A stretch of 64,000 nt of DNA from contig NZ_AP025508.1 of NCBI RefSeq assembly GCF_024347615.1, forward strand, positions 1,054,001-1,118,000, in the 5' to 3' direction. The stretch is from Vibrio splendidus. GTDB lineage: Bacteria; Pseudomonadota; Gammaproteobacteria; Enterobacterales; Vibrionaceae. The notes under the pieces were generated by a model, which saw only the letters and a list, made by a program, of their open reading frames with translations, did no database searches and had not been told where the DNA came from. The stretch's first letter is position 1. Each line of letters starts with the position of its first letter. Shown piece by piece: positions 46,296-55,130 of the stretch. Both the position numbers and the translations under genes were made by a program.

Positions 46296-46601
46296 ATGAT
46301 TACTTGTTATGTTCGATATGTGATTGATCCTAAAAAGGTAAATGAGTTTGAGGCATACGCAAAAATGTGGATTCCTCTGGTCGCTAAATTCGGAGGTCAA
46401 CACAATGGTTATTTCTTACCGTCGGAAGGGGCGAACAATATTGCCTTGGCGCTGTTTACCTTTGAGAGTTTGGCTGCCTACGAAGAGTATCGGGTTAAGT
46501 CGCTGAGCGATGTTGAGTGCATTAAAGCGTTTGAATTTGCAGACGAAGTTGATTGCATCGTGAGTTATGAACGCAGCTTTTTTAGACCTGTTTTAGAGTG
46601 A
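46296..46601 (+). CDS. NIPSNAP-family protein
   Basis: A 101-residue ferredoxin-like-fold protein (MITCYVRYVIDPKKVNEFEAYAKMWIPLVAKFGGQHNGYFLPSEG). Small bacterial NIPSNAP proteins resemble dimeric alpha-beta barrel monooxygenases, with unknown substrates. The frame opens at 46242, but the ATG at 46296 starts the domain. It may still be part of the azl transcript, 50 bp upstream. Confidence 0.82.
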   Translation: MITCYVRYVIDPKKVNEFEAYAKMWIPLVAKFGGQHNGYFLPSEGANNIALALFTFESLAAYEEYRVKSLSDVECIKAFEFADEVDCIVSYERSFFRPVLE

Positions 46602-46682
46602 TAGACCTTGCAACGTATAGCGTGGTGGCATCTAATGTACTGATTCACTGTTTGTGTGTTTAGGTTTTGGTAAGGAGTTAGT

Positions 46683-47456
46683 TTGGCTAAGAAATATTAT
46701 GTGGTTTGGAAAGGTCGTACACCGGGTATTTTTACCACTTGGAACGAGTGTAAGGCGCAAGTCGATGGCTTCGCTGGCGCGAGATATAAATCGTTTCCAA
46801 CACTAGGTGAGGCAGAGTCTGCTTTCGGTGGTAAAACGTCGTCTGCGTCAGGTTCTACAGCGACAAAGCCAAGCTCTGCGGGTAAGGCGACGAAAGCAAA
46901 GGTGCCGCCTCTTTCGGAGCAGCAAATCACAGATATGCCTTTTGATATCAAGATCTTTACCGATGGTGCATGTGAACCAAATCCTGGTGAAGCGGGGACG
47001 GGTTTAGCGGTCTACCAAAATAACCAGTTAACAGAACTGTGGTATGGCTTGTATCAGCCTGTTGGTACCAACAATACCGCTGAGTTGCATGGCCTTAAAC
47101 AGGCGTTTTTGCTTGCGAAAGATAAGTTAAACGCAGGCCTCTCTGTAGCGATTTATTGTGACTCTAAGTACTCAATTGATTGTATTACTAAGTGGGCAAC
47201 GGGTTGGGAGAAAAAGGGCTGGACTAAGTCGGGCGGCGAGATCAAAAACCTCGATATTATTAAGCCGGCGTATGCGCTCTACCAAGAGCTGGCTTCAAAA
47301 ATTACCATCTACCATGTGAACGGACACGTTGGTATTGAAGGTAACGAATTGGCCGATAGAATGTCGATTGTGGCTATCTCATCGAAAGAGCAACAACTCG
47401 CTCAATATCGTGACATCGACGATATTGAGTCTATTTTGGCACTGCGAGCAGGCTAG
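46683..47456 (+). CDS. ribonuclease H1-family protein with N-terminal hybrid-binding domain
   Basis: A 257-residue protein. Residues 1-47 are an RNase H1 N-terminal (caulimovirus VI-like) domain, KKYYVVWKGRTPGIFTTWNECKAQVDGFAGARYKSFPTLGEAESAF, which binds RNA-DNA hybrids. After a Ser/Thr/Lys linker comes an RNase HI fold with the acid set D94, E134, D160 and D225 and the flexible H215. It starts at TTG, seven bases after AAGGAG. This is the eukaryote-like two-domain RNase H1 form; the usual short rnhA is expected elsewhere in the genome. Confidence 0.9.
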   Translation: MAKKYYVVWKGRTPGIFTTWNECKAQVDGFAGARYKSFPTLGEAESAFGGKTSSASGSTATKPSSAGKATKAKVPPLSEQQITDMPFDIKIFTDGACEPNPGEAGTGLAVYQNNQLTELWYGLYQPVGTNNTAELHGLKQAFLLAKDKLNAGLSVAIYCDSKYSIDCITKWATGWEKKGWTKSGGEIKNLDIIKPAYALYQELASKITIYHVNGHVGIEGNELADRMSIVAISSKEQQLAQYRDIDDIESILALRAG

Positions 47457-47518
47457 TTAGGCTTCTTAATGAAAAGCTACTGAAAGCATAAGTCGCGATC
47501 ATTGGGCAGTGCTAAGTT

Positions 47519-47560
47519 GAGCGTTACATTTCAAATTGATGTAGCGCTCTTTTGTTTTTG
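47519..47560 (+). terminator. Terminator after the RNase H gene
   Basis: 11-bp stem GAGCGTTACAT (47519-47529) / ATGTAGCGCTC (47539-47549), one G-U pair, then TTTTGTTTTTG. Confidence 0.88.
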
Positions 47561-47641
47561 TGGTGCTCCGTTTTCTTATGGTGCTTAGTCGTTCTTGTGA
47601 GGCGTAGCAGTCCTTGTGATGCTTACTGCCTGAGTTAATCC

Positions 47642-48790
47642 TTATTGAGCTGGGTTCTCTATCCAACGAGATAATTGCTGAGCTTGTTTGATCGAATTAA
47701 AACTGTCTTTCACTCTCTCACGTGCCTTTAACCCCATTGATGCTTTATCGTTGCTGCTTAGTTGCGCGAAACGCTCAATCGCTTCTCTTAATTCTTCCAC
47801 ATTCTTTTCGCTAACCACAAAACCTGTCTCTGGTGAGACGATCTCTTTGCATCCCATGATGTTGGTGGTAATAACTGGCGTTCCTACGGCCATCGCTTCT
47901 TTTAAAACCAGTGGTCCTGTATCCACACACCCAGTTTCGGAAAAACAGAAAGGCGCGATTAGGCTGTCATAGTTCGATAGTTTCTCTTTCACCCACTCGT
48001 GAGGTTTCGCGCCAAGAAAGGTCACGTTTCGAGTTAGCCCTTGCTCTTTGACCTGTAACTTTAATTGTTGCTCTAAATCGCCCGTACCAATGATATCGAG
48101 ATGAATGTCGAGAGGTTCGGCAATCGGCGCCAATGCATCAATAAGATGGTGAATACCTTTTTGCTCTACTAATCGGCCAAGAAAAACGAGACGAAGTTGT
48201 TTCGTTTCGGTTTTTGGGTTGAGTTGGAATTGTTTGGTATTAACTCCGCAGTGCAGGAGCTTAATGTTTCCTTTCGCCATGGTATTGAAGTCAGCAAGCA
48301 TGTCTTTACACACTGCAACCACAAAATCACTCGATGAGATTTTATGTTCAATGTCATAAGCGAACTCGTAAACATCATGACCGTGAGCAACGAATGAACA
48401 GGTGATATTCAGCAGCTTTGCCGCGACGATGGCGTGAGCTGTGGTGTGCTGACAGAAATGCGCGTGAACGTGTTCGACGTCGTTTTCCGCGAGTTGCAGC
48501 GCCAGTTTGAATCCATAAGCGAACAGTGATTTTTTGGGCATACTGGTTTGCTTGGAAACAAAGGATACCGCCCGGAGAAAGCCAAACCAATTGATGCTGG
48601 CTATCTTACCCGCCCGAACATCCTTACCAATTTTTATGATGTCATAGTCAAATGACTTTTCACTCTCTTCTATCTCAAATGCCATCACGCAAACATCGTG
48701 TCCACAAGCTTTCACTGAGTCGACTTCTGTTTGAATGAAGGTCTCACTGAGTACAGGGTAGGTTGGCGCCACAAATGCTACTTTCTTCAT
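47642..48790 (-). CDS. GT4-family glycosyltransferase
   Basis: A 382-residue GT-B glycosyltransferase: MKKVAFVAPTYPVLSETFIQTEVDSVKACGH at the start, HAHFCQHTTAHAI, the sugar-nucleotide region LRLVFLGRLVEQKGIHHLIDAL and the EX7E donor motif VLKEAMAVGTPVITTN. It would add a sugar to a surface polysaccharide or lipid carrier. It is divergent from a GT2 enzyme and a flippase, so the three may form a small export-linked glycan locus. Confidence 0.88.
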   Translation of the reverse strand: MKKVAFVAPTYPVLSETFIQTEVDSVKACGHDVCVMAFEIEESEKSFDYDIIKIGKDVRAGKIASINWFGFLRAVSFVSKQTSMPKKSLFAYGFKLALQLAENDVEHVHAHFCQHTTAHAIVAAKLLNITCSFVAHGHDVYEFAYDIEHKISSSDFVVAVCKDMLADFNTMAKGNIKLLHCGVNTKQFQLNPKTETKQLRLVFLGRLVEQKGIHHLIDALAPIAEPLDIHLDIIGTGDLEQQLKLQVKEQGLTRNVTFLGAKPHEWVKEKLSNYDSLIAPFCFSETGCVDTGPLVLKEAMAVGTPVITTNIMGCKEIVSPETGFVVSEKNVEELREAIERFAQLSSNDKASMGLKARERVKDSFNSIKQAQQLSRWIENPAQ

Positions 48791-49085
48791 TTTTTGCTCC
48801 TTTGACTAATGCTATTAAAGTCAAATAAGCAAAATACGAACCAAGATAAAATCGTAGTTTTGGAGGGCTTTTCGATGGTTTTCCGAAGGTTATCCCCCAA
48901 GAAGTCGCTCATTTTCTCAAATTGATAATCAAATTGGAGTTTTGACGCTCATGTCTGATCACCCTGTTCGTCATTTTGAGAGTGTCTGCGTAGGTGACTG
49001 ATCTAAAAGTGATTTCATAGCAATACACTCTCGGCATAGAACATGCAACGTCAGCCATATAACGTATAATTCTGAGGGCGTCATT

Positions 49086-50012
49086 ATGGCTAAAGTAAGT
49101 GTTGTTATCCCTACCTACAACTGTTTGGATTACCTGCCGAAGGCAATTGGCAGTGTACTCAAGCAGACTCATCAAGATGTTGAGCTCATTGTCATTGACG
49201 ATAACAGCAACGATGGAACGTCGACGTATCTCGCGTCAATCCATGATGAACGCATCATTAAATTATCCACTTTGGGTGTTGGCGCGCCTCAAGCTAGAAA
49301 CCTAGGGATTGAAAAGGCGACCGGAGAATACATCGCTTTTTTAGACGCGGACGACTTCTGGTTTCCAGAAAAAATTGAGTGCCAACTCGAATTTCATCAA
49401 CGATACCCAGATCTCGCGATGAGCTTTACTAACTACGAACACCTTACTGAAGATTACCAAGTGATAGTCGACTGCTTTAGTTACTGGTCGCAGTTTCAAG
49501 ACCAAGACGATCTGTTCATCAATATCGAGAACCCGTTGGAGTTCATCATTGAAAACAATGTGATTGGAACATCGACGGTCATGGTAAAAGCGGATGTGTT
49601 TTCTCAAACAGACAGTTTCAATGCTGACATTAAGTATGGGGAAGATTGGGAACTGTGGCTTCGAATGAGTGAAAGCCATCAGATCGGTGTGTTGAACTCC
49701 GTGCAGGTTGGTTACTTGATGAGAGCGAGTTCCGTTACCCAAACTGAAAGTCTTAAATTGAGAAATTTGCAGTCTATCGAAACCATTCTTCAACGTTACC
49801 AAGATGACAGTCTGAGATGGAACTTACCGACGTCCAGTTTCAAAATTGCAAAGGCAAGAATACTAGAAGGTTACGCCGACTATTACAGAGGCTTACAACA
49901 GAACCGACGGGCCATGTCTTATAGCATCCGCTCGTTAGCGTTGGCTCCGCAAAAACGAACGTTACGACATCTACTTGGAGACTGTAAGAGTTTCCTAATG
50001 CCTGCATTGTAA
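49086..50012 (+). CDS. GT2-family glycosyltransferase
   Basis: A 308-residue GT-A enzyme: KVSVVIPTYNCLDYLPKAIGSVLKQTHQDVELIVIDDNSNDGT, AFLDADDFWFPEKIE (the DxD metal site) and YGEDWELWLRMSE. The catalytic domain takes the first 220 residues. The flippase gene starts 7 bp after its stop, so the two are cotranscribed. Confidence 0.9.
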   Translation: MAKVSVVIPTYNCLDYLPKAIGSVLKQTHQDVELIVIDDNSNDGTSTYLASIHDERIIKLSTLGVGAPQARNLGIEKATGEYIAFLDADDFWFPEKIECQLEFHQRYPDLAMSFTNYEHLTEDYQVIVDCFSYWSQFQDQDDLFINIENPLEFIIENNVIGTSTVMVKADVFSQTDSFNADIKYGEDWELWLRMSESHQIGVLNSVQVGYLMRASSVTQTESLKLRNLQSIETILQRYQDDSLRWNLPTSSFKIAKARILEGYADYYRGLQQNRRAMSYSIRSLALAPQKRTLRHLLGDCKSFLMPAL

Positions 50013-50019
50013 GGAATAG

Positions 50020-51465
50020 GTGTCTGCTATGGGGTCACTAAAACAGTCTGCCTATTACGCCATTGGCATCGTGATGATGAAAGGGATCTCGCTCGTGATG
50101 ATCCCCTATATCACCCATAAGATGACGTTGGTTGAATACGGTTCTTTAGAAGCCATTGTCTTATTGGCTGACATCGGGACGATCCTATTTAGCTTTGGGA
50201 TTGTTGAGGCAATGTACCGGTATGTGGGCGTCGCTGAGGGTGAAGAAAAGAGAAAGCTTGTCTCGAACTGTTTCACGTTGAGTGTCTTGGTCTGTGTGCT
50301 AGGTGGGGCTTTAATTGCTCTTAGTATGCCGTTGTTGTTACTGATGTTGCCCGTCGAGTTTCAACCTTATCAAATCCTACTTTTGCTAATACCGACCATG
50401 TTAGATGGTGCGATTTCGATTCCGCTAACATTGATGCGAATGAATGCGATGGCTAAGCGCTTTTGCATGCTCAATGTAATGAAGGCGAGTGTGCAAGCTG
50501 CTATGACGTTTGCATTGCTTGAAGCGGGTTATGGCATTGATGGTGTACTAATATCTGCCGCTGTTTCGAGTGTGTTATTGATGCTGTGTTTACTGCGTTA
50601 TCAATGGCAGGAGATGGGCTCATTTGGCAGCCTCAAATACTCCGCTAAGATCCTAAAATTTGGATTGCCCACGTTAGTCGGTGGTGCTTCTATTTACATG
50701 ATTACAGGCCTAGACCGTTGGGTGATGGCAAGCTTTGTTGGTGTTGAAGAACTTGCAATCTATGCGGTCAGTGGTAAGTTTGCGTTGCTTCTTGGCTTAC
50801 TACTACAGCCTTATGCTTTGTGGTGGTTTCCTAATCGGGTGGCCATGCTGCAACAACCTGATGGTAAGAAAGAGTGTGCGGACAGAGCGCTAGTCGGCGT
50901 TAATCTGGCCATTGTGTTGGGTTGTTTGATGATCCTCACTGTACCCGGTTTTATTACTTTGATTTTGCCCAGCAGTTATCAATATGCGGGTACCATCGTC
51001 GTGGCACTCTTGGCCATCGGCGTGATTAAGAATGCAGGGGATTACCTTAACCTTGGTTGTTTTAGCGGTGACTCAAGTCAGTCGCAAATGTGGATACAGG
51101 GTGGTTGTGCGATCTTAGCAACCATTGGCTATCTTGTTGTGACACCGATTTATGGCGTGTGGGCAGTGGTGGTGGTGCTTTGTGGTACTTATGCCGTGAG
51201 GTTGTCACTGCTCTATATCGTGAGCCAAAAAATGGAATATTTACCTTATGATCACCGTAAATGGATGGCAGCGTTGAGTATCGCCATACTTGCGATTACC
51301 AGTGACAGGCTTCTTGGTTGGGTGTTGATTGATGTACATGACTTTGTTTTAGGCAGTTTTGTGGCAATAGTGACGTTAGTCGTCTTTGTTCGATACTCTG
51401 TTATTCCTGTTCCGCAAGCGCTGCTTGATAAGTTAACGCTAGGTAAGCAATCACATGTAAGTTGA
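50020..51465 (+). CDS. polysaccharide flippase (Wzx/RfbX-type)
   Basis: A 481-residue MATE/MVF-superfamily membrane protein with about 12-14 helices (GSLKQSAYYAIGIVMMKGISLVMIPYITHKMTLVEYG). It would move lipid-linked oligosaccharides across the inner membrane. GTG start at 50020 with AAGGA four bases before; an in-frame ATG nine bases later is too far from it. No polymerase is encoded nearby. Confidence 0.87.
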   Translation: MSAMGSLKQSAYYAIGIVMMKGISLVMIPYITHKMTLVEYGSLEAIVLLADIGTILFSFGIVEAMYRYVGVAEGEEKRKLVSNCFTLSVLVCVLGGALIALSMPLLLLMLPVEFQPYQILLLLIPTMLDGAISIPLTLMRMNAMAKRFCMLNVMKASVQAAMTFALLEAGYGIDGVLISAAVSSVLLMLCLLRYQWQEMGSFGSLKYSAKILKFGLPTLVGGASIYMITGLDRWVMASFVGVEELAIYAVSGKFALLLGLLLQPYALWWFPNRVAMLQQPDGKKECADRALVGVNLAIVLGCLMILTVPGFITLILPSSYQYAGTIVVALLAIGVIKNAGDYLNLGCFSGDSSQSQMWIQGGCAILATIGYLVVTPIYGVWAVVVVLCGTYAVRLSLLYIVSQKMEYLPYDHRKWMAALSIAILAITSDRLLGWVLIDVHDFVLGSFVAIVTLVVFVRYSVIPVPQALLDKLTLGKQSHVS

Positions 51466-51602
51466 ACTCACTTCATCCAGATCGCGGGATATCCTGATAA
51501 GCGTCTAGAAATATATGAATTATTGATAATAAAACACTGTTCATAATTATTTTAATTAGATAGTATTTATAAATATAACGAATACTAACGATGGAAAGAT
51601 AT

Positions 51603-51935
51603 ATGAATAAGTGGATGTTGCTCCTTTCTCTGTTTTCAGCGACCTCATACAGCGCCTCTGATTTTTCAAGTGAGGGTATTACTGCTCCCGACTTCAATTC
51701 ACCAGATTTCAAGCCGCCAGAAGTTTCTCAGCAGGAACAACACAATATCGTTTGTGAAAGCGTGGTCTGCAAATCAACGTCTGCACGCCCGTCGGTTCCT
51801 GTTGTTGGTGAAGTGCCCGATAGAGAGCTTAATCAAACCATCGAAACCCTTGCGAGTGCTATCTATATTGTCGGTGAAATTGGCGTCGCGGAAAATTTGT
51901 CTACGCCAGAATATGAGAAATTTTTTGAGAACTAA
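51603..51935 (+). CDS. hypothetical secreted protein, 110 residues
   Basis: Signal peptide MNKWMLLLSLFSATSYSAS; the mature part starts DFSSEGITAPDFNSPDFKPPEVSQQ, a proline-rich linker, then CESVVCKS and VPDRELNQTIETLASAIYIVGEIGVAENL, probably a helix. The frame opens 12 bases earlier, but the ATG at 51603 has a GGAAAG site at a good distance. No family recognised. Confidence 0.5.
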   Translation: MNKWMLLLSLFSATSYSASDFSSEGITAPDFNSPDFKPPEVSQQEQHNIVCESVVCKSTSARPSVPVVGEVPDRELNQTIETLASAIYIVGEIGVAENLSTPEYEKFFEN

Positions 51936-52065
51936 TTAGCACGGTGCGTCAGAGAATGGTTACTGCTTTCAAATGTTGCTACCAAAGATATTAAATGCTG
52001 TTATAAAAGGTAAAGTCTCGTTCAACGATTCAATCACCGCGGCATCTGGCAATTAGGAAGCACCA

Positions 52066-52680
52066 ATGGAAATCTGGAAGTTACTGCTGTTCATCCCCGC
52101 TTGTTTTGCGCTCAACATGACACCGGGCCCAAACAATTTGTTATCAATGAACAACGCCCGTTGTTATGGGTTTCAGGCCGCCTTTGTAGCGGGCTTGGGA
52201 CGAATCCTCGCTTTTTCTGGCATGATTGCTTTGGCTGCATCCGGCTTGGCTGTCGTGCTTTATACCTCTGAAACTTTGTTTTTCCTTATTAAGCTATTTG
52301 GCGCGATGTATCTGTTGTGGATCGCGTTCAACCTATGGCGCTCACAAGCCAGCCCGGTCGCGGATATCGAGCGAAATAAGAACTGGTTTGGTCTTGTTAA
52401 ACAAGAGTTCGCACTCGCGGCGGGCAATCCAAAAGCGATACTCATTTTCACTGCATTCCTTCCTCAATTTGTCGATGTTTCAGCGAACGTAAATACTCAA
52501 TTCTTTGTGTTGGGAAGCACATTCTTAGTATTAGAAATGCTCGCGATTTCTATCTATGCCGCCTTTGGTTTATATCTACGAAATTGGTTTTCAAAACCTC
52601 AAATGGCCAAGCGCTTCAATAAAGCATGCTCTGTGTTTCTTGCCTTATCTGGTGCGAATTTGTTGGTGAGCCGTCAGTAG
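52066..52680 (+). CDS. LysE-family amino acid exporter
   Basis: A 204-residue membrane protein with six helices and the LysE/RhtB start region PACFALNMTPGPNNLLSMNNARCYGFQAAFVAGLGRI. Later segments ALAAGNPKAILIFTAFLPQFV are diagnostic for the superfamily. Substrate not predictable. Followed closely by a phosphotransferase gene (37 bp). Confidence 0.88.
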   Translation: MEIWKLLLFIPACFALNMTPGPNNLLSMNNARCYGFQAAFVAGLGRILAFSGMIALAASGLAVVLYTSETLFFLIKLFGAMYLLWIAFNLWRSQASPVADIERNKNWFGLVKQEFALAAGNPKAILIFTAFLPQFVDVSANVNTQFFVLGSTFLVLEMLAISIYAAFGLYLRNWFSKPQMAKRFNKACSVFLALSGANLLVSRQ

Positions 52681-52717
52681 GGTTCGTTCTGCTGTTTACA
52701 CGGATAGAAGGAATGCG

Positions 52718-53494
52718 ATGAGTAATCAAGACCTTTCACAAATGGGTGCTGCGAAGGTTTCTTTAACTCAGCGTAATGGCTTTCCTTGTATACATAAACA
52801 AGGGGCTGGCGAGGTTGAAGTCGCTTTTTACCAACACGCAGCGCAGTATCTTGATGGAGTGAATACGCCTCGACTTCTTGCGGCCGATGGTTGTGAGCTT
52901 TTTCTCGAATACATTCCTAATTCGGTTTGTCTTACTGAGCTACAAACGACAAGTGACGTATTTCAGCAGATCGCGAGTATTCATCGTTCTCAATATCGAC
53001 CAACATTCGAAGTTAAGCGCCATCAATGGAGTTTAGATGACACCACATCGGCTTTATCTTCCCTACAGTTGCCTCAAGTTACGCAAGACAGTCTTAAGTA
53101 CATTCAATCGCAGAGTGATGCTCTTTTTAATCATGACACGTTAATTTCGGGTGACTCCAATGAAGGAAATTGGGGAAGAAGAGATAACGGTCAGATCGTG
53201 CTGTTTGATTGGGAGAGGTTTGGCTTTGGTAGCCCCGCGATAGACTTGGCGCCACTCGTTTCTCAAATGGGTACTCTGAAAGATTATGAGCTGATTGTTG
53301 AACAGTATCTTTGCCATAACACCTTGATTCCGCGTGAGGAATTAATAAAGCAATTGATCATCGCTAAAAGCTGGATCGTAATAGAAGTCACGAATATATT
53401 AGTCGGTCGTAACAACCCACAAGCTTCCAAGTACATCAATTGGTTTAGAGAGCAATTGCCAACTTGGCTGGCTTCAGTTGAAGGTCAGTTGTAG
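52718..53494 (+). CDS. phosphotransferase (aminoglycoside/choline kinase-like)
   Basis: A 258-residue kinase-like protein. The Brenner-type motif ISGDSNEGNWG replaces the usual HGDxxxxN (S for H), followed by VLFDWERFGFGSPAIDLAPLVSQM (the DxD-like metal site). The N-terminal ATP lobe is reduced. The substrate is unknown. It is adjacent to a LysE exporter and a GNAT acetyltransferase, all in one direction. Confidence 0.75.
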   Translation: MSNQDLSQMGAAKVSLTQRNGFPCIHKQGAGEVEVAFYQHAAQYLDGVNTPRLLAADGCELFLEYIPNSVCLTELQTTSDVFQQIASIHRSQYRPTFEVKRHQWSLDDTTSALSSLQLPQVTQDSLKYIQSQSDALFNHDTLISGDSNEGNWGRRDNGQIVLFDWERFGFGSPAIDLAPLVSQMGTLKDYELIVEQYLCHNTLIPREELIKQLIIAKSWIVIEVTNILVGRNNPQASKYINWFREQLPTWLASVEGQL

Positions 53495-53533
53495 CTGAAT
53501 CGCGGTTGTAGTTAATCTATTTAAGGTCGATGT

Positions 53534-53968
53534 ATGAATGTTGTTTGTGCGGAAAAACAAGAACTGGCTGATATCTACCAGCTTGAACATGCTTTATTTG
53601 GCGATCACGCCTATCCGTTGTTTTTCTTTCGTCAGGCATTTGATTGCTGGGGGAAGGGCTTGTTGGTGGCGAAACAGGATTCGCAGGTTGCAGGCTACGT
53701 GTTAATGACGCCAACCGACAAACAACAAGAGTATTGGGTTTTGTCACTGGCTGTTGATACTGCTTACCGAGGCATGGGGATTGGCCGTTCATTGATGCAG
53801 CAGGCGATAGAAACCTTGCCACAAGATTCCAAGCTGTTGCTTACTGTTGATCCAAATAACAACTCGGCTTGTGAGCTGTACTTGTCGATGGGGTTCGTGA
53901 CCATCAAGGAAGAGGGCAATTATTTCGGTGACGATGAGCCTCGTCTGGTCATGCAGCTCATCGTCTAG
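53534..53968 (+). CDS. GNAT-family N-acetyltransferase
   Basis: A 144-residue GNAT protein with the acetyl-CoA pyrophosphate loop YRGMGIGRSLMQQA (Q/RxxGxG/A type, about residues 81-90) and an LYLSMGF region like RimI. Small-molecule or protein substrates are possible. The ATG at 53534 follows AAGG. Confidence 0.88.
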   Translation: MNVVCAEKQELADIYQLEHALFGDHAYPLFFFRQAFDCWGKGLLVAKQDSQVAGYVLMTPTDKQQEYWVLSLAVDTAYRGMGIGRSLMQQAIETLPQDSKLLLTVDPNNNSACELYLSMGFVTIKEEGNYFGDDEPRLVMQLIV

Positions 53969-54010
53969 TTCCCGTTTCATTGTGTCTATTTAGATGCAGG
54001 CATCACGCGC

Positions 54011-54478
54011 TTAGGTCAACATCACGATACCATGCATCAACACCACGCTAGAGGTCAGTCGGGTTCGCATATCAAAATAGCCATCGGGGCCTTCACTTTG
54101 GTTCTCTTCTCTCATGGACCTTTCCGCTCGCCAAACCGCAATGTAGCCTAAGATCAGAATCAGAGTGGTGAGGAACTCTTGTTGCTCACCGAGCAGCACG
54201 GCTAGCCACGCTGCCAACACAATAACATTGCTTAGAATCAGAGCCTTGTTGCTGGATTGGCTTTCGAAGTTCTCTATCCCATTGCCCCACAAGATGCCCG
54301 ACAAAAAGCTCAAGATAACCACGCTGTAGGTGATGAAGAGTGTTTCGCCGCTCAAGCTAAAGAATTGGCTGTCGGTGAGTGATAACAGTAGGCCGAATAA
54401 AAAGGGGGTTAAACCCATATAACCGAGCTTGGCCATGGTGTTGCGTGTTTGAGTTGTCTCCATGTAATCTGACCTCAT
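54011..54478 (-). CDS. DUF3429 membrane protein
   Basis: A 155-residue protein with five helices, of the DUF3429 family (GYMGLTPFLFGLLLSL, FLSGILWGNGIE). The ATG at 54478 overlaps the glutathione peroxidase stop by four bases (ATGA), so it is translated with it. No function known; its pairing with a peroxidase suggests a link to oxidative stress. Confidence 0.82.
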   Translation of the reverse strand: MRSDYMETTQTRNTMAKLGYMGLTPFLFGLLLSLTDSQFFSLSGETLFITYSVVILSFLSGILWGNGIENFESQSSNKALILSNVIVLAAWLAVLLGEQQEFLTTLILILGYIAVWRAERSMREENQSEGPDGYFDMRTRLTSSVVLMHGIVMLT

Positions 54479-55020
54479 AACTGCTGCTCTATTGCATTTT
54501 TGAGGGTACTACTGGTTGGCGATGTAGAGCTAGGGAAGGTTGCTACCACTTTGCCTTCTTTGCTGACCAAGAACTTGTAGAAATTCCATTTCGGTTTGAC
54601 GCCGGCTTGTTGTTGGATTTCGGCAAAGACTGGATTTGCGTCAGGCCCAGAGAGTGAAGCGCGCGCCATCATCGGAAAGGTCACACCATAATCTAGGTAG
54701 CAGATTTTAGCGGATTGCTTCTCGCTTCCTCTGTCTTGGCGAAAATCATTACTTGGGAAACCAACAACCGTGAATCCTTGATCTTTATACGTTTGGTGAA
54801 GCTGCTCAAGTTGCTCGAACTGTGGGGTGAAACCGCACTGACTTGCCGTGTTCACGATCAATAAAGTTTTACCTTGAAACTCTTCACACAGCTCAATCTC
54901 TTCGTTTGAATTTAACAGCCTTTGTTTGCCGTTGAGTATCTCAGGGCAGCTAGCTGAAAATGCGAATGAACTTGTTAGGCTCGCGATCAGGGCGGTGGAG
55001 CACAGCAGTGAATGTTTCAT
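54475..55020 (-). CDS. periplasmic glutathione peroxidase-family protein
   Basis: A 181-residue peroxidase with a signal peptide (MKHSLLCSTALIASLTSSFAFSA). The peroxidatic C62 lies in VNTASQCGFTPQ, and GFPSNDFRQDRGS and WNFYKFLV complete the Gln-Trp-Asn set. With cysteine and no selenocysteine it probably uses thioredoxin-like partners to reduce peroxides in the periplasm. It is followed by the DUF3429 gene with a 4-bp overlap. Confidence 0.9.
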   Translation of the reverse strand: MKHSLLCSTALIASLTSSFAFSASCPEILNGKQRLLNSNEEIELCEEFQGKTLLIVNTASQCGFTPQFEQLEQLHQTYKDQGFTVVGFPSNDFRQDRGSEKQSAKICYLDYGVTFPMMARASLSGPDANPVFAEIQQQAGVKPKWNFYKFLVSKEGKVVATFPSSTSPTSSTLKNAIEQQL

Positions 55021-55130
55021 AAGTCTGACTCATTTTAGTTGACGTAACTGTTATTACTGTTCAGCGACTTGAAATGATCACTTTAAAGACCAGAATTGCT
55101 TCAGTATCAGTATCAGCTATCGCTTAAGTG

